A stretch of DNA of 64,000 nucleotides from Eutreptiella sp. 'Long Island Sound 2002' (taxonomy: Eukaryota; Euglenozoa; Euglenophyceae; Eutreptiales; Eutreptiaceae): assembly GCA_964036045.1 (NCBI GenBank), contig OZ038392.1, positions 19,990,090 through 20,054,089 on the forward strand, in the 5' to 3' direction. Under the pieces are notes generated by a model. It was not told where the DNA came from, did not search any database, and saw nothing but the letters and a program-made list of their open reading frames with translations. Below are positions 45,828-55,532 of the stretch, piece by piece. Position 1 is the stretch's first letter, and every line of letters begins with the position of its first letter. The position numbers and the translations under genes are program-made.

Positions 45828-46427
45828 GGGGGGAAATTTTGGCGAAAATCAAGGAAAATGAAGAAAAAACGGCCACACTTGGGGTCCCTAGGGTGCAAGC
45901 CATCCCCTTTTGACTTGTGGCTATGTATGCCAGTGCATTTGGGGCCACTAGGTTGTGTGGCCTCTTTTGAAGTGCAAAATGACGCCCCCTCCCTCCCATG
46001 CTCAATTTAATTCATTAATTTTAACTTCACGTGCAGCTGAAGACACACAATGTGGCATGCTTCAACACAAAAAAAAATTCTCAACACAAAGTTTTTTTTT
46101 TCAACACAAAATTTTTGAACACAAAATTTTCGAACACAAAAATTGTTGTGTTGAAAAACATGTTTCAACATGGAATTGTTGCATTGAACAAAAAGTTTTC
46201 CGTTGAAATTTTTTTTTGTGTTGGACACATCATCATCATCATCATCATGTGATCTTGAGAGCAGGCAAAATGCAAGGCCCAACAATATGGTGGCTAGGTG
46301 GCTGGGTGGTTGGGTGGCTGGGTGGCTGGGCGGCTAGCTAGGTGGCTGCGTGGCTGGGCGGCTGGGTGGCTAGATGGCTAGAATGATGTGATGTCATGTG
46401 ATCTTGACAGCAAAGGCAAAGAGGCAA
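45828..46427. mobile_element. ~600-bp dispersed repeat, copy 2
   Basis: Nearly identical to 27247-27843, including the TTCAACACAAAA hairpin block (46060-46232), the (CAT)n run and the GGTGGCTG repeats. The copies part company at GACAGCAAAGGCAAAGAGGC, after which copy 1 continues AAAATGCGAAAATGCAAGGC and copy 2 enters unrelated DNA. Confidence 0.9.
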
Positions 46428-47590
46428 AGGGTTAAATCGCCGCCGGGAACCCAGCGACAGCTGGGTGGCCGCAGGCTGGGGGGATCGCTTTGCGTGCAAA
46501 ACTCGTGTACACGCGACCGATTCTGCGAGCCCGCATCAGCTCGCAATTCGCGCGCATTTTCCCTAGGTAGTGAAGGCAGTGCCAGTTTTTTTATCTGGGG
46601 AGGGCGATGCGGCCGTGATGATGGAAAACCCCTCAGCAAACGACAAAAACTCGTTCCGTTGTATCTGTTGCCCATTTCCCAGCAACATTTCCTTTTATTT
46701 TTCAGTTTCATTTTCAAATCTTCATGCACTATATATTTATATAAATTTGTATAATCGTGTCATTGGTTATCCTTCGGGGTTTTCGCTTTGGACCCCGCCC
46801 CCTCAACTCCTTTCACTCAGAATTAGAGAGTATGGGAAGTGCTATAGCTTCATGGGGGGAGGTCAGGGGATATATGAGACAAATCGCTTTACAAGCGTTC
46901 ACAGGAGCTTTGTAAAGCAGTTCTGCGCCTCGGGTACACAAAACTCACTCTCCGGGAGGTAGAGACTACATGAGGGAAACACACCGGGGGCCTACAGACT
47001 ACCACCCCCGTTCGCACAACTGCAACTCCTTTTGCAGTTGGCAAATCTTTTGGGTGTCAGTGTGCCCCCTTATTCGGTTAATCGGGCGGGTCGGTGGGCT
47101 GCACCCTTGGCCCCCAGGTGTGTTGTGGCTTGTGGTGTCCCAACGTGGGACAACGGGGGTTGGTGCTTGGAGGGTGTGTTGTGAGGTATAGCGGTTGACC
47201 TTTTACCCTTGACGTTTACCCTTGACCTTGGGCATGTTCGGCAGTCACATTGTAGGCTGCTGAGTGCTTTCTTCTACGTTTGTGCTTTTGCTGTGTGACT
47301 TGGGGCCGGGTCGACACTTTTTTATATTTGTTGACACTTCATTGGGTGTCTGGGCAACTTGGCGGGTTGACTTTACGACAAGTTTAAGTTGACTTTGTTG
47401 TGCTGACCAAAAGCTCGAATCCACTCGCTTTCCTTGCTTTCATTCCTTGTGTCTTTTGCGTTTGCGTCGGCAGTAGGGTATCTGAAAAAAATTTTTGCAA
47501 AAATGGGCTTGCACCGAAATACTAACCTGCTTTCTTCTTCGCCCAACGGCGCCGAGCCTTTGGGGATGCCCCGTGATGTCCACCGGTGCC
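46428..47590. other. No gene recognised between the dispersed repeat and the divergent leader
   Basis: 46430-46560 is GC-rich; 46690-46770 is AT-rich with TATATATTTATATAAATT; 47180-47220 has an internal near-repeat (TTTACCCTTGACGTTTACCC TTGACC). Short frames only. Confidence 0.5.
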
Positions 47591-47790
47591 CTGCGCGCTA
47601 CAGGGTATTGCCGCGCGATGGCACAGTGCGCACTACAAAAACATAGCGCGCAGCATAGCGCGCGCTATGGCTCGGGGTCTTGGGTTTGTAACCCCATGTC
47701 CTAATAAGCAGGGCAAAAACGCCTATTTCTCTAAAGTGTCAGATGCTTCCGGCACCGCAAGTGACGCTGTCAATGTCAGGAAAGATTGCC
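47591..47790 (+). promoter_or_regulatory. Leader of the transposase-like gene: palindrome cluster plus inverted repeat arm 2
   Basis: 47591-47669 holds CTGCGCGCTACAGGGTATTG, CCGCGCGATGG, GTGCGCACTA, ATAGCGCGCAGC and ATAGCGCGCGCTATGG; 47670-47790 matches arm 1 at 44838-44945. The ATG at 47773 lies within the conserved part. Shared between two otherwise unrelated genes, it is likely a promoter/5' UTR or an element end; promoter function is inferred, not shown. Confidence 0.55.
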
Positions 47791-49579
47791 AACATTTTGG
47801 ACCCCCACTATGGGTGGTCCTTGTGGAAGAACGAGGACCTTTTGGCGGACCTAGTTGAGTTTTTTTGCTCAGGGTCTGCCGTCCAACGGTCTTTGTGGGC
47901 CAGGTTGGAAAAAAGGGTCCCCGTGTCTGAAGCACAGAAGAAGCGTCGCAAGACCGAGGCTGCCAACGCCGTCACACCCCTGTCGGTGGTGGACTTGGTC
48001 CTCCTCCTGAAGATTCCGAGAAGAAGGTAATATTGCGCGCGCTTTGCATGTGACATTGCGTGCACTTCCGCTCATAGCACGCGCTTCGTTGACTTCTGCG
48101 CGCGCTACGTCCTCATGTTGCGCGCGCTATTTTCCTCAGGTACAAAGATTTGATTACTTGGACGAGAAGTAAGGTCCCCATACACCTTTTTTCTCTCCCG
48201 TCCTATGCTAGTTTCGCCACAGAATGGAACCAGCTTGCAAGTAGGCAGCATTTACAGGTTGCCGTGCACACAAATGGGGTCACAGGCTTTTCGCAGTGGC
48301 CCGTGCAGCACTTTTTTGACTATATATTTTCCTTTGATTCCATTGTTTCTAACCTCCAATACCCCAGGGAGTGCCACGGAGAGCTGTGGATCATTGTGAG
48401 GGGGGATGGGTTGCCTTGTGGGGGGGAATCGTGGTGCCAGATGTCCATTTCCTTTGCCAACCATGGTCACTTGGCAAGGACATTGTCCTACCACTGGACT
48501 GTTAACGTCGCCCTTTGTGGTGAGAAGTCCACCTCTGTGTTGTCCCAGGTCTGGGCTAACAATCTTGCTTTTCTCCAGAGTGCCATTGACAGTGGTGTGG
48601 TTCCCATCCGGGGTGCATCCAGATGCTGCAGGATTTTCTGCGGTGGGGATAGCCCTTGGCTGCGTCGGTTGTCGGGTGTCACTACACATTGGATGGCAGG
48701 TAGTCTGTTCACTTACATGACGTGGTGCAAGTCCACTGCAACATGGTTGCAACAGGATGTGGATAGAACCACCGAGCGAGATGAGCAGTTGCTAGGGCTT
48801 ATTGCACCTGGGGCCAAGTGCAGGCCCATGGATATATTTGGTGTTGTCCAGAGCAGGTTGTTGAAGGTGCCTCTGAGGCGGCGTCACCTCATACCATGTG
48901 TTCTGCACCTTCTGATTTTTGTAGGGAGGCAGGTCACTCACTGCCTTGGTACGCAGATTGGCCAAGTCTGTGCGTCCCAGTACTAGGGTCTCTGTTCAGG
49001 CTATTCTTCACAGGTCGGGTTGTCACATAGCACTACAGGGGACGGCAGAGCCAGATGGGGAAGAGACTTGGTGCCTTCTAAAGGTTTGGGAGGACCTGGC
49101 CCCCCTCCTTGGGGGTGACATGAGGATGCACACAGCAGTGGTTGCCATGTACATACTACTAGGGGACATGTATGGCACAATGTTTGAAGAGGGAGCATTG
49201 CACGCTCCAGAGGTTGCCCAGGCTTTCCAGAGGTGGGTTTGTCCCGAAAAAAGATCACCTTATATTAACTGGATGTTGCACGATGCTACAGTCACTATTC
49301 AGGCCATACGGCCCTATGGCCTAGGAATGTTTTCGGGGGATCTTTTGGAAGGGAGCAACAGGGTGCTGAAGGACATTTGGTCCTCCTTTTGTGATAGAGG
49401 TGGGGGTGCAGGAAGCCTCGTGTCGCGCCGCATTAAGATGCTGAGGCAGGTTAACGAGCGCCTGTTCCTGTACTTTGAAGTACCAAGGTGGAATGGGACC
49501 TCCACAAGCAACCTGTGCAATGCACAAAATTTGGCTGACGACGTTAGGGCATATTTTGCCCATGAGAAACTGTGGTAGC
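47773..49579 (+). pseudogene. DDE-transposase-like gene, two exons, one frameshift
   Basis: Exon 1 is 47773-48026 and exon 2 starts at 48140; splicing joins PRR-R-YKDLITW in phase. The product has a basic helical N-terminus (EAQKKRRKTEA), then IIVRGDGLPCGGESW (first Asp at 48405-48407) followed by a strand-rich segment, CGGDSPWLRRLSGVTTHW (second Asp at 48648-48650) with a following TWC, a His-rich helix HLIPCVLHLLIFVGR, and, after a one-base shift near 48980, GDLLEGSNRVLKDIWSSF plus DRGGG (Glu at 49348-49350). The D-D-E order and spacing resemble eukaryotic cut-and-paste transposases with a long insertion (KDZ-like or hAT-like), but I cannot assign a family. It ends AHEKLW then TAG, which is itself the first base triplet of a flanking palindrome. 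Confidence 0.55.
48027..48139 (+). other. 113-bp GT-AG intron made of the GCGCGC palindrome repeat
   Basis: AAG|GTAATATTGCGCGCGC begins it, and GCGCGCTATTTTCCTCAG| ends it. The body contains GCGCGCGCTTTG, GCGTGCAC, TAGCACGCGCTT, GCGCGCGCTACG and GCGCGCGCTATT about every 20 bp. Length, donor (GTAAT) and composition match the intron at 44101-44215. Confidence 0.8.
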
Positions 49580-49653
49580 GCGCGCTATTTGTTTTATAGT
49601 GCGAGCTACATGTTATTTAGTGCGCGCAATGACCACTATCGCGCGCGCTATTG
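49575..49653. repeat. ATAGCGCGCGCTAT palindrome cluster (d), 3' of the transposase-like gene
   Basis: GTAGCGCGCGCTATTT, TATAGTGCGAGCTACA, TTAGTGCGCGCAATG and CTATCGCGCGCGCTATTG, starting at the stop codon. Confidence 0.9.
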
Positions 49654-50446
49654 TACCCTTCGTGAACGGCCGTTAAGTGGCCGTTTGAATAATTGCGTGA
49701 ATTTCACGTGAATTTACCCAAATTTTGAGGTTTTTGGGGGAAAATGCCATATTTTTGGTTCATTCCGAGAGATTTGAGGGGCCAAAATTCCTCCCCTAGC
49801 TTCGTTACGCATCATCCAATGAAGGTCCCGCCCCAAAAGCATCCATCATGTCCGAACCGTGCCCAAAACGAGAGGTGCCGAAACCCGGCAAGCCTGTAGC
49901 CGATTCACGGCCGTGAATTCACGTGAATTCGTACGAAATTCGCACGAATTCGCACGAATTTCGTACGAATTTCACGTGAATTCACGTGAATTCATACCAA
50001 TTTCGCCCTTGTGCACCCCCTCATTTGTCCTAACACCCGGGGTACCTCCCCCCCAAACACCCCTGCAGGCACCCTGGCTACAGGCAACATGTGCACATGT
50101 GTGTGCGTGTGCCTTTGTGTGGGGTGTGTGGGTTTGTGTGGGTTTGTGTATGGTTGTATGGTTGGGTTTGCATGTGGGTGGATGCGTGACTTCCTGTTTG
50201 TTTCTACGTGCGGGCGTGCGTCTGTGTGTTGGTGTGTGTGAGGATGTGGGGGCCACCCGACCACATACGCACACAAACCCGTCCCAAACCTCACACCAAC
50301 ACCCACACACCCACACACACAACCACGGACCCATGGATACACACCCACACACAAACACGCACCCACGCGCACAAACCAATCAACACACACACACACACAC
50401 ACACATAGACACACCCACAATGATCCCGCCCCACACACCTAACCAC
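49654..50446. other. No gene; palindrome cluster ATTTCGTACGAAAT at 49908-49995, then GT/CA-rich DNA
   Basis: 49908-49995 is a run of GAATTCACGTGAATTC, GAATTCGTACGAAATTCG and CACGAATTTCGTACG. From about 50080 the sequence becomes GTGTG-rich and then CACAC-rich, i.e. potentially self-complementary. Confidence 0.7.
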
Positions 50447-51060
50447 GACACATCCACTATGCAGGTGTGTGTGCGTATGTGTGGCTGGGCAGTGTGTGGG
50501 TGTGGGTGGGGTGGCAGGGCGGTTTGATTCCACTAATGGCATGTGGGTGTGTGTGGGGGGGGGGGGGTACATGTACAACTGTCTGTGAGGATGTGAGGAG
50601 CACCAAACCATGCACATATACGCACAAGCCTTACACACACACACGCACACCCTTCCCGCACCTCACACCAACACGCGCGCACACACAAACACACACAACC
50701 ACACACCCAACTACACATGGACACACCGACCCACATACACGCATCCGCACAAACCATACGCATACACACACACACAGAATCACCCCCCTATTAAATAATA
50801 AATAATAAACATTTAACCGTGACACATCCACTGTCCAGGTACGTATGAGGGTGTGTGGGCGGGCAGTGTGTGGGTATGGGTCGAGTGGGGGGCTGTTTGC
50901 TTTCATTGAGGGTATGTGTGTGTTTGTGCATGGGTGTGTGTGTGTCTCTATGTGTGGGGGGGGTGTATGACTGTCTTTTTGGTTATGGGTGTGGGCGTGC
51001 GCCTGTGTGTGTGGGGCGGGTGAGGATGTGAGGAGCACCAAACCAGATATACGCACAAGC

Positions 51061-51100
<40 letters not shown>

Positions 51101-51431
51101 GACACACCCTTCCTGCACCTCACACCAACACGCGCATACACACAAACACACACAACCGGACACCCAACTACACATGGACACAACGACCCACCCACCCACA
51201 CACACACACACATCCGCAGAAACCCATCCACACACACAGGCAGACACACATACACACACACACACACAGAACCCCCCCCCCCCCTAAACATCTAACCGTG
51301 GCACATCCACTGTCCAGGTACATATGAGGGTGTGTGAGCGGGCAGTGTGTGGGTGTGGGTCGAGTGCATGGGGGGCTGTTTGCTTTCATTGAGGGTATGT
51401 GTGTGTTTGTGCATGGGTGTGTGTGTGTGTC

Positions 51432-51440
<9 letters not shown>
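50447..51440. repeat. Three direct copies of a GT/CA-rich unit (from ~50447, ~50818 and ~51295)
   Basis: Each begins with (G/A)ACACATCCACT(A/G)T(G/C)CAGGT and continues with GGGCAGTGTGTGGGT; the last two also share GGGGGCTGTTTGCTTTCATT and GAGGGTATGTGTGTGTTTGT. Spacing is about 371 and 477 bp. Open frames here are artefacts of the CA/GT composition. Confidence 0.8.
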
Positions 51441-51466
<26 letters not shown>

Positions 51467-51479
51467 GCCGGGGGGGGGG

Positions 51480-52760
51480 CAGGTACAGGGAAATGTGTGT
51501 GGGTGTGGGGACTTCGTTATTGCATAGGTGGTGTTGGTGTGGCTCTTCTGCCAGTGTCCTGCAAAAATGGTACGAAATTCGCACGAATTTCGTACGAAAT
51601 TCGTACGAAATTCGTGCGAAATTCGTACGAAATTCGTGCGAATTTCGTACGAAATTCGTCCCCAAAGTGTACCGTGAATGTGGTTGTTACGAATTTCGTA
51701 CGAATTTCGTACGAATTTCGACCAATTTGCATGAATTTGTATCATTTTTATGCAGAACAAACACACTCACCCCATAGCACACAGCACAGCAACACAACAA
51801 CAACGAAGAAGAACAACACAGTCACCCCATATCACACAGCACAGCAACACAACAACAACACAGAAGAACAACACAGTTAGGTCATCAGCAACAGTCACCA
51901 ATGAGGAGCAGCAGACAGACGAAGCACAACAAGCAGCAAGCAAAACAACGGTACCAACACAGCCGAAAAGCAGGCATTACACACACATCATGACAATCAG
52001 CAGCAACAAACACAAACGACAGACAGTCACAAACTACAAACAGCACAAAAGTATTGTCCCACATGATTCAACAACAGGCAGCCACCCATCCAACCATCCA
52101 CACCCACTCATAGCACACAGCACAACAACACAACAACAACACAGAAGAACAACACAGTCAGGTCATCAGCAACAGTCACCAATGAGGAGCAGCAGACAGA
52201 CGAAGCACAACAAGCAGCAAGCAAAACAGCGATACCAACGCAGTCGAAAAGCAGGCATTAAACACACATAATGACATTCAGCAGCAACAAACACAAACGA
52301 CAGACAGTCACAAACTACAAACAACACAAAAGTATTGTCCCACATGATTCAACAAAACCACCCAAGAACCCAAGAACCACCAATGCATGCACATATCACC
52401 CAGGCACGCACACACCATGCACCCAGGCCCACACAAACAACAACCCCTCCGACCAGGCACACCCACACACACACACAAATGACACAAATTCATGCAAATT
52501 GTTTGAACTTCGTACGAATTTCGTACGAAATTCGTACGAAATTCGTAACAACCACATTCACGGTACGTATTGAGGGACGAAATTCGTACGAAATTCGTAC
52601 TAAATTCGCACGAATTTCGTACGAATTTCGTGCGAACTTCATACGAATCTCGCACCATTTTTGCAGGACACTGGCAGAAGAGCCACACCAACACCACCTA
52701 TGCATGTACCGGAGTCCCCACACCCACACACATTTCCCTATACCTGCCCCCCCGGCACCC
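51480..52760. mobile_element. Fold-back element with ~270-bp inverted arms containing ATTTCGTACGAAAT clusters
   Basis: The left arm (~51480-51750) reads CAGGTACAGGGAAATGTGTG, GGTGTGGCTCTTCTGCCAGT, GTCCTGCAAAAATGG, then the GTACGAAATTCG series, GTACCGTGAATGTGGTTGTT and TTGCATGAATTTG. The right arm (~52480-52760) is its reverse complement. The inner region holds a direct duplication: 51790-52075 is largely repeated at 52105-52365 (AGGAGCAGCAGACAGACGAA, CAGACAGTCACAAACTACAA). No transposase was seen. Confidence 0.8.
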
Positions 52761-52796
52761 ACACACACATACAGTGCAGCAATGTACACACACACA

Positions 52797-52944
<148 letters not shown>

Positions 52945-53228
52945 ATACAAACCCCTACACAAACACACAAACCCAAACACAAACACAAATGTAACTACGA
53001 AGCCAAGGGACATTCGCCAACTTGCTTCGGAATGCAGCCAAATCATGGCGGGTGTCTATTATGTTGTTACACTGGCTACCTAGGGATTTTTTCCTCCTTT
53101 TTGGTGTAAATGGAAACTTTTTACCCTGAAAACCCCCGGGTTTCATGCCCCTCTCGTGCTAAAAACACTCCTACACGGTGAAAAAGTCCCAAAGTTGGCT
53201 TCCCGGGCCTTGGCTGGCCCAAATTCGC

Positions 53229-53538
53229 AAGTTGGCGCGCGCCAACTCCGGAGTTGGCGCGCCAAATCCGGACTTGGCGCGCCAAAACTGTCAAGTTGGC
53301 GCGCCAAAACTGTCAAGTTGGCGCGCCAAAACTGTCAAGTTGGCGCGCGCCAAGTGTCCCCCCACCGATCCAACTGTTGGGGGCGCCAAAGCTCAAAACA
53401 CGAGACTGGGCTGTTGGCGCGCGCGACAGCCGGACTTGGCGCGCGCCAACTTGACAGTTTTGGCGCGTCAAGTCCGGATTTGGCGCGCCAACTCCGGACT
53501 TTTGGCGCGCCAACTTGTGACTTGGCGCGCCAACTTGT
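53229..53538. repeat. TTGGCGCGCGCCAA palindrome cluster (3' side)
   Basis: At least a dozen TTGGCGCGCCAA or TTGGCGCGCGCCAA sites joined by short spacers (ACTGTCAAG, CTCCGGACT, ATCCGGACT). Spacers are also repeated and partly self-complementary (AACTCCGGA, AAGTCCGGA). Confidence 0.95.
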
Positions 53539-53540
53539 GA

Positions 53541-53777
53541 AAAAACTTTGACTTGGCTTCCAAAAAGTTGGCTTCGACCCAAAAAACCCACATATTGCAT
53601 CATAACAACAAAGCAACGCAACCATAAGCTGTAAAATATAGATAGTTCCTCACGTTTCATGCACAAGGCGTAGCAACAACAAAGTGCACAAGTACAAGCA
53701 AGTTGAATGCTCTCGACATGGAGTTGACCAGGAGTTGGCGAATGTACAGTATTTGGGGTTGGCTTCGTAGTTACAAA
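53541..53777. repeat. Direct repeat R1 (R2 at 54643-54876)
   Basis: TTTGACTTGGCTTCCAAAAAGTT through GGAGTTGGCGAATGTACAGT to GGGTTGGCTTCGTAGTTACAA, about 235 bp, about 97 percent identical to R2 and in the same orientation. Each copy follows a TTGGCGCGCGCCAA cluster, giving cluster-R1-gene-cluster-R2. Confidence 0.9.
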
Positions 53778-53792
53778 CATACCTGTTTGCTT

Positions 53793-54443
53793 TCATATCA
53801 GCACTTCCCCCCACCCCTTCCGCGTGCGATCCCCCTTGCCCCCCTTCACCCGCACTCTGGCCCCCCGCAGTCTGGACACCCGGCCGCCTTTACTTCCACC
53901 TCGAAAGCTGCGCTTTGAGATTTCACATTTCAGGGCTTTGTGCCGCCCCTCTCCTTTGAAGGCGGCAAAAATGGCAATGTGCCCCCACCTGCGGGCCCAT
54001 CCCAACAGGTGGTCAATCCACAGATGGATGACTTGAGAAAGCTTCAACTCGACCGCGAGCGTCGTGGGGTACCGGCCCATCACGGCACAGCAGAACCTGC
54101 TAAGAACCCCCCTGGTCAGGGCGAAGTTAACACGGGTGGCGTCAATTCGCCAGACCAAGTGGGGATTGCCCGGCTGGTCCCACTTGCCGAAGAGGGCGGC
54201 CTATAGGGGTTCGCGGAGGGGGGGGAGCTGGGGGAAGGATTCGGCGTCCGGGGAGGTGAGGGTGTAGGGGATGGGAAAATAGCCCCCGGGGAAGTGCTCG
54301 GAGCCCACGTTGGCGATGTGGGCATCGACCACCGGCTGCACCTCGGCGTTAGGTGGTGCAGCGGGGGCTGGGGCTGGGGCAGCCTCGGGGTCGGTGACTG
54401 TCACCTTCTTCCCCTTGCCCTTCTTGGGTTGCTTTGGAGGCAT
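53793..54443 (-). pseudogene. Third transposase-like gene, C-terminal part, with in-frame TAG
   Basis: ATG at 54443 (MPPKQPKKGKGKKVTV, strongly basic) opens 80 codons with an Ala/Pro linker. TAG at 54201-54203 interrupts, but the same frame stays open for 136 further codons to TGA at 53793. The second part looks globular: LVWRIDATRVNFALTRGVLS, VELKLSQVIHLWIDHLLGWA, then AAFKGEGRHKALKCEISKRS and FRGGSKGG. The EGxxKxLK ... RGG arrangement parallels EGSNRVLK ... RGGG in the DDE-like gene at 47773-49579, and its Glu (53949-53951) could be the third acidic residue. The segment carrying the first two acids is not present, so the gene is short or deleted. Clusters and direct repeats bracket it. Confidence 0.45.
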
Positions 54444-54512
54444 GATAACGTGAAATGCCTAGAAGGGAAAGGGAATGCATAAAGGGTGCAAAAGAAGAGG
54501 AAGAATGGGGCA

Positions 54513-54644
54513 CTTGGCGCGCGCCAAAACCGGAGTTGGCGCGCGCCAACTCAAGAGTTGGCGCGCCAAGTTGGCGCGCCAACTTGGCAGTTGGCGCGCC
54601 AACTCTTGAGTTGGCGCGCGCCAACTGCCAAGTTGGCGCGCCAA
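54513..54644. repeat. TTGGCGCGCGCCAA palindrome cluster (5' side)
   Basis: Seven or so sites (TTGGCGCGCGCCAA, TTGGCGCGCCAA) with AACTCAAGAG / CTCTTGAGTT and AACTGCCAAG / CTTGGCAGTT spacers; lies ~70 bp upstream of the ATG at 54443. Confidence 0.95.
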
Positions 54645-54876
54645 CTTTGACTTGGCTTCCAAAAAGTTGGCTTCGACCCAAAAAACCCACATATTGCATC
54701 ATAACAACAAAGCAACGCAACCAAAAGCTGTAAAATATCAATAGTTCCTCATGTTTCATGCACAAGGCGTAGCAACAACACAGTGCACAAGTACAAGCAA
54801 GTTGAATGCTCTCGACATGGAGTTGACCAGGAGTTGGCGAATGTACAGTATCTGGGGTTGGCTTCGTAGTTACAAT
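54643..54876. repeat. Direct repeat R2
   Basis: Copy of 53541-53777 differing at a few positions (CATAAGC/CAAAAGC, TATAGATAG/TATCAATAG, CAAAGTG/CAGTG). Confidence 0.9.
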
Positions 54877-55250
54877 AATCGTCGTAATGCAGTGCCCTAA
54901 GCGCCTACAGCTACACTGTATTGTGTTTGCGGGCGCACAAAATTGTTAGGAGGGTCGCCCTAGTCCAAAACTGTGCTCAACGTCGTGGCCGGAGCTTGCT
55001 AGGTCTTTAGGCCAGCACTGATGATTGCGCCGCAAAAATATTGTCCAGTCCATCCTTGACGATCTGGGCCTGCGTGAAGACTAACTACTGCGTCAAGTTG
55101 TTCTTCTTGGAGATCTGAAAGGAGAAGGTGCAAGACCTCTTTCCCAAAAATGGGGGGGGTACTGATCTGAAGATCATGAATGACGCGCAAAAGAGGCCAT
55201 TTGTGAAAGGTTTCAGGCGGGCACGAGGTTACCAGCTATAAGTCGAGAAG

Positions 55251-55532
55251 TTGCTTGATAAGGGCATGGACACGCGGAGGGTGGCTGCCACTGCCATGAA
55301 TGACAAGTCTTCGCACAAGTTGTGTGCAGGGTGTGCAAGTTGCGCTCAACATGGAGCACAGGTGGGTGCCAAGAAGATCACACGCCCGCGCCGCAGCCGA
55401 GCAAATTTGGTGGATCTCGCTGAGTGCGAGAAAGTGTCGAAGTCTAAGATTGAAGGTTTGCAACGCACGGGCGAAAACAAGGGAGGGCGGAAGGGGAGAA
55501 GCAGGCTCGAATCATTCTCGGTGGAACCATGA
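55251..55532 (+). CDS. Hypothetical 93-residue Cys/Lys-rich frame
   Basis: Open to TGA with LCAGCASCAQHGAQ (C-x2-C-x2-C) and a basic stretch (KKITRPRRSRAN, GGRKGRSR). No family recognised; short and lightly supported. Confidence 0.25.
   Translation: MLDKGMDTRRVAATAMNDKSSHKLCAGCASCAQHGAQVGAKKITRPRRSRANLVDLAECEKVSKSKIEGLQRTGENKGGRKGRSRLESFSVEP

Noticed and set aside
48946-49000. Second intron in the transposase-like gene to explain the frame change near 48980
   Set aside because: No GT-AG pair of the expected size or palindrome content is present; a one-base shift explains the data more simply.
53229-54644. CRISPR-like array (regular palindromic repeats with spacers)
   Set aside because: Repeats are 12-14 bp, spacing is irregular, and the spacers are themselves repeated and self-complementary; there are no cas genes and the context is eukaryotic.
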